64,000 nucleotides of DNA from Portulaca oleracea (taxonomy: Eukaryota > Streptophyta > Magnoliopsida > Caryophyllales > Portulacaceae): positions 15,361,190 to 15,425,189 of the forward strand of contig CM055887.1 in the NCBI GenBank assembly GCA_029582165.1, written 5' to 3'. Shown here one piece after another: positions 9,951-21,200 of this stretch (position 1 is the stretch's first letter; each line of letters opens with the position of its first letter). The position numbers were made by a program, and so were the translations under genes. Below the pieces are notes generated by a model. It was not told the DNA's origin. It was given only the letters and a program-made list of their open reading frames with translations, and did not search any database.

Positions 9951-10766
9951 TTGAGAAACAACGACACGAGTGACAAGGAAGAGAGTGTTGAATGCCCCAG
10001 AAGCTTATTCAATGAACCCATTACCAAGGGGACTTTTGACCATATGGTAGTTGATGAAGTTGCTCAGTTTAAAGATCTAAGGAAAGGAGATGAGATGAAG
10101 GTAGGCCCAAAGGCTATCGGGGTCCAATCAGGTGAGGTTCATGGAAGAAGAAAGAGGAGAAGAGAGGAGAAGTGTGTAAGAGAAGGGGTGGTTGACAAAG
10201 ACACGACCCAGGGATCTAAAGGTCCCACTAAGTCACACAACTGTCCTTTAGTTGTGATTAAAGAAACCATGACATGCATGGAGGATAGGGCTAGTTGTAG
10301 GTCTATGGAATCTCCGGCAGACGCCCCTTCCTTGGAAGGCGTCGTCAAAAAAGTCAAGTCAATGCTCAAGTTCTCTAAACGACAAGATGGTCAAATCTTG
10401 TCCTTGAACGTTGAAGCCTATGAAGGACTGCTCAATGGAAATCATTTCGATGTCTTTGACCCCCTTAGTCTGACTTATATGAAAGTCAAAGTCAAAGCAA
10501 AACCGGAAATGCCATCATCAAAAAGTATTACCAAGCCTACTGTAGTTGAGCATCTAGACAGTGTGGAGAAGGAGTGTGCCATGGACGAAAGTAGGATTGT
10601 CATAACAACTCTTGAAGCTTCAGAGTTTGCATTTGGCTGCAATATTACTCCGAGGTTGAACAAGATTCTCAACAAGCATTGCCCTTTACCAAAAATTCGC
10701 AAAAGGGCAAGGTTCGTTTTTCAGGGAAGACTAACCTGTGCAGGAAACAGGTTAGATGATCCATAA
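9951..10766 (+). CDS. Unknown charged protein, possible continuation of the TPR ORF
   Basis: A 271-aa ORF in the same frame as the upstream TPR ORF, separated from it by one TAG and 21 bp. It is rich in Lys, Glu and Ser, with a basic patch RRKRRREEK near residue 65, and has no domain I recognise. A segment around residues 128-165 (VKKVKSMLKFSKRQDG) looks ordered. Read through the TAG, it would form one protein of about 456 codons with the TPR domain, so it may be the body of a broken retrocopy. An independent product is the alternative. Confidence 0.4.
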   Translation: MRNNDTSDKEESVECPRSLFNEPITKGTFDHMVVDEVAQFKDLRKGDEMKVGPKAIGVQSGEVHGRRKRRREEKCVREGVVDKDTTQGSKGPTKSHNCPLVVIKETMTCMEDRASCRSMESPADAPSLEGVVKKVKSMLKFSKRQDGQILSLNVEAYEGLLNGNHFDVFDPLSLTYMKVKVKAKPEMPSSKSITKPTVVEHLDSVEKECAMDESRIVITTLEASEFAFGCNITPRLNKILNKHCPLPKIRKRARFVFQGRLTCAGNRLDDP

Positions 10767-11088
10767 CCGCAACAATCTTGGGAAGGGATCTACCTACTCA
10801 CATTTGAAGAAGGGTAAGAAGACTTTCAAGTGGACGAGGTTTGGGACGGGATATATACATATTCACAGGCAGGACTTGAGGAGTAGGAAGAGGAAGGCTA
10901 ATTTGAAAACAGTGGCTGAATACCAGTTTCATGTCAACAAGAAGTTCAAGCCATCAAGTTGTGGCTTGGAAGCTACCGCGTCCGAATTTAGGATGAGGAT
11001 GATCCAGGAAGTTGATCGGCAAGCGGTTCCACAAACGTATGGCTTAGCGAAACAAGCGAAGTGGCGACGTTATGGAGTGGGCCGTTAG
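10756..11088 (+). CDS. Unknown basic protein, overlapping ORF
   Basis: A 110-aa ORF starting inside the last codons of the preceding ORF (its ATG lies in the GATGATCCATAA end) but in another frame. It is strongly basic (SHLKKGKKTFKW, RSRKRKANLK, ending AKWRRYGVGR). The family is not recognised. The overlap suggests a frameshifted continuation of the same ancestral coding sequence rather than a separate gene. It stops about 80 bp before the terminal A-run, leaving a short 3' UTR-like tail, as expected of a retroposed mRNA. Confidence 0.35.
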   Translation: MIHNRNNLGKGSTYSHLKKGKKTFKWTRFGTGYIHIHRQDLRSRKRKANLKTVAEYQFHVNKKFKPSSCGLEATASEFRMRMIQEVDRQAVPQTYGLAKQAKWRRYGVGR

Positions 11089-11178
11089 ATTTGCGTTCTT
11101 ATTTATGTTTATTTCTGTTTGGTTAGTACTAATTGTGTTGTATTATCTAGTCTGTGCTGTCGAATCTGGTAAAAAAAA

Positions 11179-11193
11179 AAAACCCCTTTCTGC
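11179..11193. repeat. Target-site duplication, right copy
   Basis: AAAACCCCTTTCTGC follows the A-run that ends the retroposed segment. The first A residues may belong to the tail. Confidence 0.8.
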
Positions 11194-11345
11194 CATACTA
11201 TACCCCTCTTTCCCTTCATGGATGATTGATTATTGATAAAATATATATTACATTTGATAAAAACAATTAAGCATGAAACATTTTGAAGCTTTTGCGTTTT
11301 TTCCTTTTTTTTTTCTTAATTTATGCAAGTTATAATAAAGCCTAA

Positions 11346-12885
11346 TTAACTTGCAACTAAGGCACTAATATTGACGGGGTGAACAAAGTTGGGATCTGGG
11401 GTGGTGAACATAATTGTAGCTCTTAATACATTCACAACTTCTGTTGGATGAAACCCATCCATAAATGCGTACAGGCTCCTATCGGTGCATGGCTGTATAA
11501 ACGGCTCACATTGGTAATCCGATCTTAGTTTACAGCAAGTGCGATCTACTATCAATTCTACAAAAGAAATAAACAATCACCAAATTAACAAGTATAAACA
11601 AATTATTGATATCAAAGATAAGTTCATTAAACCAACTAGTACATACACTACTAAAAGTATATGAATTATCAACCACTTTTTCCAACCAATTTAAAATGGT
11701 TAGAAAACCAGCCATTTTAACAACCATTTCATATTCAAACTATTTTTAAGAATTTTATTTGGGAAAAAGAACTGGAAATTCCAACCAATTTTATTAAAAT
11801 GGTTGGAAATTTTTCCTACAATCCTTTTTCCTACCATCCATTTTCAAATAGTAGGAAAAAGGATGGTAGGAAAAATTTCCAACCATTTTAGCAAAATGGG
11901 TTGGAATTTCTAACCCTTTTTCTCATATAAATTTTTTGAAAAATAATTGAAATATGAAATAGTTGCTAAAATGGTTGGTTTTCAAGCCATTTTAAATTGA
12001 TTGGAAAAAAGTGATAGGTAACACACATATTTTTAACTGTACCATCAAATTAAGCAAAGATATACGAGTGTAGGATGGATCCTTGTTAGTCATGTGCGTA
12101 CCTCCCACTGGAAAGGCCAGTTGCATGGCATAAGAATCAATGAATGTAAATTTAGCTCCACGAAGTTGGGAGTTGATTTGATCTATAACTTGTACAAGTT
12201 TTTGGTTGAATAGCTGCACAGCTTGATTCACTTGTTGTACGCATTGAGTTGAATTATTGGTCGCTATCTCTTCTGGAATGCATCCTAACATAGCTATCCC
12301 CGAAATTACTACCTTCCTTGCTCCACTTGCGTACAATGCCTGTGGTATATGTACCGCACGCGTATATACATATATTTATATGGAAAATATTTTTAAAAGA
12401 TTAGTTAGTAATTGCATACCAATTAATTAAAAACTCATATTTCATGGTAATAACTGAAGGGACGGTTTTCGACCATGCTAGTACATTGGACCCAAACATT
12501 TAAAATTATACTGAAGCAAATGAAGGAATAAAGAGAGGAAATTAGAGATTGAATCCGTACGAACCCTTAGTTGCAGGTTATATTGAGAGACAAGTGATGT
12601 AGCATATTGCTCAGCATTGAATAGCCTTTGTGTAGGATAGTATTGAGGCTTGAAGTAGTTGTTCAAATAGTCATTGCTCCCAATGTCGACTGTGTACAAG
12701 CACTTGCTCAAGTAGTTATAAACTGAACCTTGCACGTATGAGCTAAGTCTTGCTATTGTAATTCTATGGTTTTGTAATTGCACATCCAGCGATATGCGAT
12801 TGCCCTACAATTGCAATACACGATGAATGCACTCAGGTACATTATATTTGAAGTAACAAGTCCCATATAAAATGTAATGTCAATT

Positions 12886-12980
<95 letters not shown>

Positions 12981-13524
12981 TATTGGATTCTAATAATCCC
13001 TACTTTTGCAAATTGGATGGCAATAATCCCTACTTTCAATTTGTATTCTGGTGGTCCAAAAAAAAAAAAAATTGTATTGTAGTGGTACCAAATCTATCAC
13101 CACATTCTTTTTATTTTTCTCATGCCTACCCCATATTGTTTTTGTTTTTTTCGTTCTTGCCCCCAGATAGGTAATGAAGTGTAGTTGCTAAAACATTTTT
13201 TCAATTATGTTTTTGAGATTCCGAGTAATTATTATGATTTTTTAAAAATAATAAAATTGAAAAAATCATAAAAAAATTGAAAAAAATTGAAAAAAATTGA
13301 AAAAAAATTGAGAGAAGTGCTGTAAATTCATTAAAAATCGTGGTAAAGTGTTATACAAAGTTTTGAATCAAATGCAACACAAAATCTATGATATTTAGGG
13401 TATACTCACGATTATGTCTCACTACAACACAATTTTATATTTTTTTGGACCACCAGAATACAAATTTAAAGTAGGGATTGTTGCCATCCAATTTGCAACA
13501 GTAGGGATTATTAGAATCCAATTT

Positions 13525-13597
<73 letters not shown>

Positions 13598-15484
13598 TAT
13601 ATGATAAATTAGATTATAATAATTCATACTTTCACCAATTGTATAGTAATAATCCTTACTTTCAATTTAGATTCTGGTGGCCAAAAAAAAACTTGTATTA
13701 TGGTGGGATGTCACCGAGTCAAGTGGTGGTGACAAGGTGGTTTGCTGACGCGTATCAGCGAGAGTGTGTTTGACTAAGAATTTGGACCACCAGAATGTAA
13801 TCAACTATGAAATTGGACTATCGATATACAATACATATGTCAATGACACTACTAAAATATAACAACAATTCAAATGGAACCACTAGAATACAACAAAATA
13901 AATATTTTTTTGGTCAAACACACTCTCATCATTACACATTAGCAAACCACCGAGTCATCATCACTTGACTCGGTGACGTCCCACCAGAATACATACTTCT
14001 TTTTGGACTGTTATAATACAAAAACAAAGTATAGATTATTGGCATACAAAAGGTGAAAGTAGAGACTATTAGAATCCAATTTTACTATATATGTATATAT
14101 ATATATACACACACGCATACATTCTTACATACATGCATACATACATATAGACACAAACATGTATAGTAGTAATATATACCAAGTGTGATCCGGTTTCTAG
14201 ACGAATTCCAGCCGCACCAGATGCATAATTTACACCTCGCAGTATTTCTGGCCCTGCTGCATCGCTAAATGGTGCAATATATCCTTGGAATCCTAAGAGT
14301 TCAGCTGGTGAAATATATGTTCACAAAAGTGGGAAATTATATATTTATCTTAATATAGACTTAAATATATAATATATTGTTGATAAATGGAATTATAAGC
14401 AGTAATTGAATACTTCGAAGAAAGTGATAAAAAATCAAGATAATCAACAAATTTACAAGAAAAAACATAAGTTTAATTAAATGGGTAAACATTAATTATG
14501 AGGAATGATGAATATAGATGAAAAATTGATAAAAGTTAGATTAGGATTGTAAACTGAGAAATAAATACAAACGAGAAAAGTTGGTTGAATGGACAAATAA
14601 TAAATAGAGTTAGAGAGGGAGTCATCTAAAATGGGATTAAGTGTGGCACTAAATGGTGCAATAATAGTACAAAGGCACTCGTTTATATATATTAGGGTAC
14701 CATCACATAAAACTAGCTAGGAGTTCAATTCTATCTTATCTATTTCGCTATATTCTTAAAATTTAGAAATCTTACTTTTACCTATTTTATAAGCTATCTC
14801 TTAAATTTGAAATTTTCTTCGAGGTTTTGATTCAGATTCTAGGATACTTATATATTTTAGGCCACACTTTGAAATAATATTTAAAATTCATACCTAAATG
14901 TAGTGATCCTAAGAGTGACGATTAAGATTGGCTTGGTACCTGTTGCTTCTGATAAAAATGTCTGGCAACATATACGATATGCATCTCATAAATTAAAGTG
15001 AAAATATGTGGGTTAGGGTTGCAAAGTTTATAAATTATATGAATTAAAATAGTTTTGATATTGAAGAAAGATTCTAGGTGATTTCACATTTGATATTGGT
15101 TTACATTTGGAATGATTAGGCAATTTGCTAGACCTTACACATTTGACAACTTCTTATCACATTTCATGGTACCCGTTAAATGTGCATGCATACAAACGTG
15201 TATATCACGTATACACATGCACTACGAAGCAAGCTCAGGAAAACACAAGTACACATACCGAGCACATCGACATAAGTTCGACCATTGGTAAATCTGCCGG
15301 TAGCTCCTCCAGGAAAATCAATTCCATAAGGCACATAATTAGCTTTAGCTGCGGTTATTAGGACATTATTATTGCCAGCATCGGATAAGGAGTCACCAAA
15401 AATGAAATAGCATGGTACTACTGGATTACCATTAGCAAGAATATTAGGAGTAATTAGTAGAATAATTGATAAAATCCTCCACAT
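11346..15484 (-). CDS. GDSL esterase/lipase, five exons
   Basis: Secreted serine hydrolase of the plant GDSL (SGNH) family, acting on acyl esters; the substrate is not predictable. Exons inferred from frame and GT/AG sites: 15484-15259, 14304-14180, 12804-12565, 12339-12102, 11557-11346 (1041 nt, 346 aa), with phases that join cleanly. Residues 1-18 form a signal peptide. Block I is FGDSLSDAGNNN with Ser32, block II Gly105, block III GSND with Asn161, block V DGFHP with Asp310 and His313, so the catalytic set is complete. Conserved LGCIPEE and DRTCC also occur. The region between exons 4 and 5 is about ten residues shorter than usual, so that junction may differ slightly. Introns 2 and 4 are full of small repeats. 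This is the best candidate for a functional host gene here. Confidence 0.85.
11672..12016. mobile_element. Palindromic MITE in intron 4 of the GDSL gene
   Basis: Two arms of about 165 bp are near-perfect inverted copies, meeting near 11842. The ends read CACTTTTTCCAACCAAT and, reverse-complemented, CACTTTTTTCCAATCAA. The element is made of TTCCAACCATTTT-type repeats and has no coding potential. Such long-armed AT-rich elements are typical of MITEs of hAT or Mutator type. It occupies most of the 544-nt intron close to its donor, so its transcript would fold into a long hairpin. Confidence 0.8.
12889..12975. repeat. TA microsatellite (left)
   Basis: An almost pure (TA)n tract in intron 2 of the GDSL gene, directly bordering the left end of the inverted-repeat element at 12976. 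Confidence 0.95.
12976..13526. mobile_element. Inverted-repeat element A between TA microsatellites
   Basis: The first and last 80 bp or so are inverted copies (left GGATTCTAATAATCCCTAC, matched on the other strand near 13515). The inner ends read TATTCTGGTGGTCCA on both sides. The middle has (AAAAATTG)n-like low-complexity sequence and no ORF of note. Both outer ends abut TA repeats. This resembles microsatellite-associated MITEs such as the rice Micron type. A related element lies immediately to the right. Confidence 0.75.
13527..13603. repeat. TA microsatellite (middle)
   Basis: (AT)n with a short CACATA interruption, separating the two related inverted-repeat elements. A long ORF reading through it as an Ile/Tyr repeat is an artefact. 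Confidence 0.95.
13604..14085. mobile_element. Inverted-repeat element B between TA microsatellites
   Basis: This is a diverged relative of element A. Its terminal sequence (TAATAATCCTTACTTTCAAT on the left, ATTGGATTCTAATAGTCTCT reversed from the right) matches the ends of A. An inner pair of arms around TCACCGAGTCAAGTGGTG (13712 and, inverted, about 13965) is private to B. It is flanked by TA repeats on both sides. Confidence 0.7.
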
Positions 15485-15535
15485 TTTTCAAGACAAGAAA
15501 AGGCTATAATCTCTGAGAAATGTACTAGTCTATTC

Positions 15536-15552
15536 ATATATTTATATATAGT
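15536..15552 (-). promoter_or_regulatory. Candidate TATA box of the GDSL gene
   Basis: On the minus strand a TATATATAAATA-type tract lies about 55-65 bp upstream of the start codon at 15484. Its position suits a core promoter with a short 5' UTR. The region is AT-rich, so the call is tentative. Confidence 0.35.
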
Positions 15553-15883
15553 AGTGCAGAAAATTATACGTTAGCACTCGAACGGATTATCTTATTGGAT
15601 AATATAATTAATTAGTTATACCATCCATTAGTTATTAATTATTGTCATTGCAACCATAAAAAAATGTTATTTGTCAATCCCACGCTTTTCCCCATGCAGC
15701 TAGTAGTATCACCGTTTCATGATGCATTATTTGCCATTTTCACGGAACAATCCATGAAAATAAGTTGTACATTCTGACTTTTATTTTTGAATTTTGAATA
15801 TTGAATACGTCATAGTTTTCTCACTCATTGTTCAATTATAGAAATTCCGATTTTCCAAATTACAACTGAAATCAGTGGTCAAG

Positions 15884-15884
<1 letters not shown>

Positions 15885-15962
<78 letters not shown>
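15885..15962. repeat. TA microsatellite
   Basis: A pure (AT)n run of almost 80 bp upstream of the GDSL gene. The interval 15553-17330 is otherwise AT-rich and holds no gene I can support. Confidence 0.95.
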
Positions 15963-15971
<9 letters not shown>

Positions 15972-17329
15972 GTGCTATAATTGTTTTTAAAAAAAATTAG
16001 GTAGCAAGTAGGCTAAGTAAAGGTTATTAAAATTATGATTCGGATTGTAATAATGCATAATCTTACAATTCAAAAATAGACCAAATGATCCAACTTGTGT
16101 TAGAATGATTGCCTCTTTAGAATCATATTAGATTACATTACAACCCATCAAAATCATATAAATCTTATTAGAGTTGTTAGGGTCGCTCTAATCCTAACAA
16201 CAATCTAGTTAATAATTATGTTAGAATAAATGATATTTATATCCAAATCAATCATAACTATAGTAGAATTATACTATTATAAAGATGATTTTTGGACAGT
16301 TGCCCCACTTTATTTCATTGCAACATAACAATAGTGCCAAAATGGCACAAAGTCCATCAGCAGGGCAGGGACAACCCATGGCTTGTGCTGATCAAATCAA
16401 AAGCAAGTCTGGGAGAAGACAAGACATGGAAAATGAGTACCACAGTGTCCCTAACGCAAATCTGAGATGAACCCAACCAAATCTTCTTGCCTAGTTTTTG
16501 AGTTTAATTCACACTGATCATCCAACAATTTCATTCTCAGTTCACAACCAGCTCCACTCCATTTTTCTCAATTGAAAATTATTATAGGAATGGCTTGAAA
16601 ATTTGCTCCAAGTGTGTTAGGGTGTATAAGAAATTCTATGCCTTCCAGTAGTACTCCAAACAACCGCCCTCCACTTGATTGCCATAATCACCTCATTCGG
16701 TTCCACTTGTTGATTATCCAAAACTTTTTTGTTCATGTGAAGGCAGATTGTCCATGTTATAGTAAAGAAAGAGGTGATCCAAATTCTTGTCCTCACTTTG
16801 TGCCTAATGTTGCACTTCATCTAACTCTCAAACATTAGCCTCAGATTGTCTTCAAAATTGAATTGTACTAGAATTGGCTAGAATCATTGCCTATTTGTTG
16901 ACATTTGTGTAGTGTTTTTATGTAAATTTCAAGTACATATAACAATATTTTTCTTTATACGTAGAATTTTATGTTCCTCAGTCAGATCCTATAATCCTGA
17001 TTCCAAATTCTCTAATATTCTTAACTAGAATCTTGATTAAAACAAGCATAAATAAAATATAAAGATCCATAAAAAAGTGTGGTAGAGTGGTCAAACTCCT
17101 AATACGTTTCTTGCTAAAAATACGAATGTTTCATTCTAAAGTTGCTACAACAAAAATCAAGAAACACACCGAGATATATTGCTATGCTCATCCAATTAGG
17201 TAGAAAAGATAAAACTTCTATTATCACCATATGCAAAAATACACTCTCCGTACATTCAAACTTCACCAAGAAGTCTTTGTTAACAAATAATATTGATAGT
17301 TTATATGAATCTTGTCACCTCTGAAAGAA

Positions 17330-17601
17330 ACCTTAAAGGGGAGGGGAAGTGAATAGGGTTGTTGAACTTTTATGCCAAGGATACACCAATATCAGACAAA
17401 CAAATTAGTGTAGCAGTAGTTTAAACAATAGTAAGTGAACATAATGGATGAATTTAAAGTATTTAATCAGAAATAGTTACATAGAAAGACTGATGGTAAT
17501 AGATCACGATTAGGAAACAATCCCTTTATCTATAACTTTAGCCTAGACTCTTACAATCTCCTTTACTTAGAACCTACCGGATCCCTTGCGTAACTACTAC
17601 A
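17330..17601 (-). mobile_element. Copia-type LTR fragment, part 1
   Basis: A GGGGAGGGG tract followed by TGAATAGGGTTG and a GACAAACAAATTAGTGTAGCA-like stretch recurs at 25840-25925 in related form. On the minus strand this reads as the C-rich 3' end of a copia-type LTR. The fragment is split from its continuation at 22944 by the young copia insertion. Its assignment to the same element as the 25.7-kb RNase H relic is an inference. Confidence 0.4.
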
Positions 17602-18074
17602 TGTTAAAATAAATCACCCCCACTTCTTCAAGGAGAATTATCTAGAAAATAATATCTAGAAAAATACTAGAAGCAAGATATAGTTAGAGAAAAATCTAGA
17701 CAAAGTAATATCTAGATATATGTATAAGTGATATCTAGATATTTACCTAGATAATTCTAGTGCCTTAGTAATTATCTAAGATATTAGTAGAAATGTCTAG
17801 AATGTCATTAGGGTTATGACATGTGGCCTAATATCCACCACACATTAAGGAGGTGGAACAAGTATAAATATAAGTTTAGGCTACTTATGTAAGCATACAA
17901 TAATAGTGAGACATTCCACAAAGTTGAGAGCTAGAGAGGTCTCCTTGAGAGCAAGTAAGGTATCCCACACATCCTGGAGTATTTGTGTGATCTTGTGGAA
18001 TTTGCTCTTGTATATCTTGAAAGTGATAATAAGAGGTATCATTTTCAAGTATACCTTAAGCTCACTTATCAACA
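17602..18074 (+). repeat. 5' LTR of the copia element
   Basis: 473 bp, TG...CA. Its U3 is studded with TATCTAGA-type repeats (about 17640-17765). A TATAAATA box lies at about 17863-17870. Confidence 0.95.
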
Positions 18075-18076
18075 TT

Positions 18077-18088
18077 TGGTATCAGAGC
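18077..18088 (+). promoter_or_regulatory. Primer-binding site, tRNA-Met type
   Basis: TGGTATCAGAGC, two bases after the end of the 5' LTR, complementary to the 3' end of plant initiator tRNA-Met. It primes minus-strand DNA synthesis. Confidence 0.9.
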
Positions 18089-18242
18089 TAAGGGTGCAAG
18101 GGCCTTCTTGAGCTAGCATTCTTTGTGCACTCACGGTCGGGGACCGAAGCATAGGAGAGACTCTGTCGGTTCAAGGGTTAAGATAGTTGTTGGTCTGGGA
18201 CCACAAGTTCTTGGTTAAGTGCGGGGCGCTTACCAAGTTAGT

Positions 18243-21200
18243 ATGGCAGATCTTTCGGCATCAGCTAGCTCGATGGAGAAGCTCAATGGGAGCAACTATA
18301 GTAATTGGAGTACACGTATCAAGTACTATTTGAAGGGGCAAGATTTGTGGGAAGTAGTTGGTGGCAATAAGAAGGAGGCGCCATCTGACCCAGGGACCAA
18401 GAGGAAATGGGAGATCAAGGTCGGGAAAGCTATGTACGTTCTCTCAGTCACAGTGGAAGATGAGTACTTGCATCACATCAAGGATTGTGACACACCACAA
18501 AAAGCTTGGGATGCCTTGGCAACACTATTCACCAAGAAGAATGAAGCAAAGCTACAACAACTCGAAAATGAGCTCATGTCCATAAAGCAAGGAGACATGA
18601 CGGTGAGTCAATACTTTACTAAAGTTAAATCTTTATGTGGGGAAATAGCAAAAGTAGATGCAGAGAGTGCAATAAGTGAAGCTAGATTGCGTCGGATTAT
18701 TATTAGAGGCTTAGACCCCAAGTATAGTGGCCTAATCACAGCAATTAGAGGTTGGGCTACTCAACCTGATTTGGCCGAACTAGAAAGTATCTTGGCCAAT
18801 CAGGAAGAATTGGATAATCAAATGTCTAAGACCTCAATTAAGGATGAAGAGAAAGCTCTATTTACAAAAAGGAGAGCCCCACAAAGGCAAAATAACTTAA
18901 GTAAGGGCATGAGACCGTATCATAACGGAGGAGATTTATCAAGAAGAAGACCATCCAAATGGCATGGACAACACGGACAAGGTCCACCTCGAGGGGGAGC
19001 ACTTCCGTTCCATGACAATCGAGAGGAGAAGAAATATCGTCGTCAAGATGATCGATGCTACAAGTGTGGGAAGAAAGGACACTTTGCTCGAGACTGCAAG
19101 TCACTCCCACTAGAAGGTAATGCGGTAACCTTCACAAATAATGATAGTGAGGAAGAATGGGATTTCCAGGCATCCTTTGCGATAGAAGAGTCTATCAAAG
19201 CCGCCAAGGTAGAAGAGGCCACATATGCAGAGGACTCTAAAGAAGAAATTGCACTCGCTGTGACGAGCAACAAAGCCGTCAATTATCAAGAGGATTGGAT
19301 CGTAGATTCTGGCTGTTCCAACCACATGACAGGCGACATGAGAAAGTTGCAAAGCATGTCCGAATACAAGGGAGACCGGGTCGTAGTCACGGCAAATGAC
19401 TCAAAGTTGCCGATTTCACACATCGGCAAAACATTAATTGCTCCTCGGTTCAGCCCACATCAGGTGCAACTTCAAAACGTCTATCATGTGCCGGGAATGA
19501 AGAAGAACCTCTTGTCAGTATCTCAATTGACTTCATCGGGCAACTATGTGGTATTCGGGCCACACGATGTGAAGGTGTATCGCAACTTCAAGCCTACCTC
19601 TACCCCGCTCATGGAAGGACGCCGTTTGGAGTCGGTATACGTGATGTCTGCACAAGATGCGTATGTGGACAAAACAAGAAGGAATGAAACAGTCGATCTT
19701 TGGCATGCAAGGCTTGGCCATGTGAGCTATCACAAGTTAAAGGTGATGATGCAAAAGTCAATGGTGAAGGGCCTTCCACAACTTGAAGTTCGAGATAATA
19801 TAGTGTGTGCAGGGTGCCAATATGGGAAGGCACATCAACTCCCCTACGAGGAGTCTACGTTCAAGGCTACTGCGCCACTTCAACTAGTGCACTCTGATGT
19901 CTTCGGGAAAGTAAAGCAACCATCCATCTCAGGATACAGGTACATGATTACCTTTATTGATGATTTTTCAAGATATGTTTGGGTTGCTTTTATGAAAGAA
20001 AAATCAGAGGCACTTGATAAGTTCATAGAGTTCAAGAACAAGGTCGAAAGTGAAGTTGGTCGCAAGGTGGCTTGCCTACGTACAGATAATGGGGGAGAGT
20101 ATACATCTAAAGAGTTTTCAGAATATCTGCAAGCTCATAAAATACGGCGGCAGCTCACTTGCCCCAACACACCTCAACAAAATGGCATAGCCGAAAGGAA
20201 GAATCGGCACCTCGCAGAGACTTGCAGAAGCATGCTACATGCCAAGAACGTGCCACCGCGTTTCTGGGCTGAATGTATGAAGACTGCAGAATATGTCACA
20301 AACAGGCTACCACAAGCAAGGCTCGGGTTTGTTTCTCCATATGAGAAGCTATGGAATATCAAGCCAACAGTAAGTCACTTAAGAGTTTTTGGTTGTGTGT
20401 GCTATGTCTTCATACCAGATCATTTACGAAGTAAATTCGACAAGAAGGCCATACGTTGCATATTTGTGGGCTATGACAATGAAAGAAAAGGATGGAAGTG
20501 TTGCGACCCGACGACAGGACGTTGTTACACATCAAGAAATGTGGTGTTTGATGAAGCATCTTCATGGTGGTCTACTCAAGCATTAACACTTCCTAACTCT
20601 AAGGAGATTGAAGTAAAGGTTGAACAAAGATTGGAGGAGCACTTAAAGGATGATGAACAAGGAATTAGTCTTGAGAAAACACCACAAGAAAAATCCATAG
20701 AAGAAGACGATAAGGAGGAGACACCAACAAAAGAGAAAAGCCCATGGCAAACAGGTGTACGTCATAAGATTGTAGAAGAAGAAAGACCGAGCCAGCTTGA
20801 GGACACGGTAGCAGAGATAGCCTCGGAGCCATTGCTAAGAAGGTCGGAGAGGACACGAAAACCAAACCCTAAATATGCCAATGCTGCATTAGTGGAAGGA
20901 CCATATTTCAAGGAACCGAGCACTTACGAAGAGGCATGTCAAAAGAATGAATGGCGCCATGCAATGGAGGAGGAAATGCGAGCCTTAATTAAAAATGAGA
21001 CTTGGGAATTAGTACCAAAACCCAAGGACACAAAGCCCATCTCATGCAAATGGGTTTATAAGTTGAAGGTACGTCCCGATGGTTCAATTGATCGGTACAA
21101 AGCTCGATTGGTGGCTCGAGGCTTCTCTCAAACCTACGGGTTGGATTATGAAGAGACATTTAGCCCGGTAGCAAAGATCACCACAGTGCGTGTTCTACTA

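Larger units (their letters stand above)
8610..11178 (+). mobile_element. Retroposed gene copy (A-tail plus 15-bp target duplication)
   Basis: The sequence AAAACCCCTTTCTGC occurs at 8595-8609 and again at 11179-11193, directly after a run of A residues (11171 onward). A direct repeat of this size plus a 3' A-run is the signature of target-primed insertion by a LINE-type reverse transcriptase. The enclosed 2.6 kb has a leader of about 0.8 kb, an intact TPR ORF, two further ORFs and a 3' tail. It encodes no reverse transcriptase or endonuclease, so it is better explained as a processed copy of a host transcript than as a LINE. The last A residues are shared between the tail and the repeat, so the left edge of the right repeat is uncertain by a few bases. 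Confidence 0.8.

Noticed and set aside
8610..11178. Autonomous LINE
   Set aside because: The A-tail and target duplication fit, but no endonuclease or reverse transcriptase motif is present in any frame.
13414..13773. Plus-strand ORF with a long Ile/Tyr repeat
   Set aside because: It reads through a TA microsatellite inside a GDSL intron and has no protein character.
16285..16838. Small ORFs upstream of the copia element
   Set aside because: Short, on both strands, without motif or codon character.
18071..18090. tRNA gene fragment
   Set aside because: TGGTATCAGAGC here, and the similar tracts at 33124, 50832 and 61282, are primer-binding sites; no cloverleaf surrounds them.
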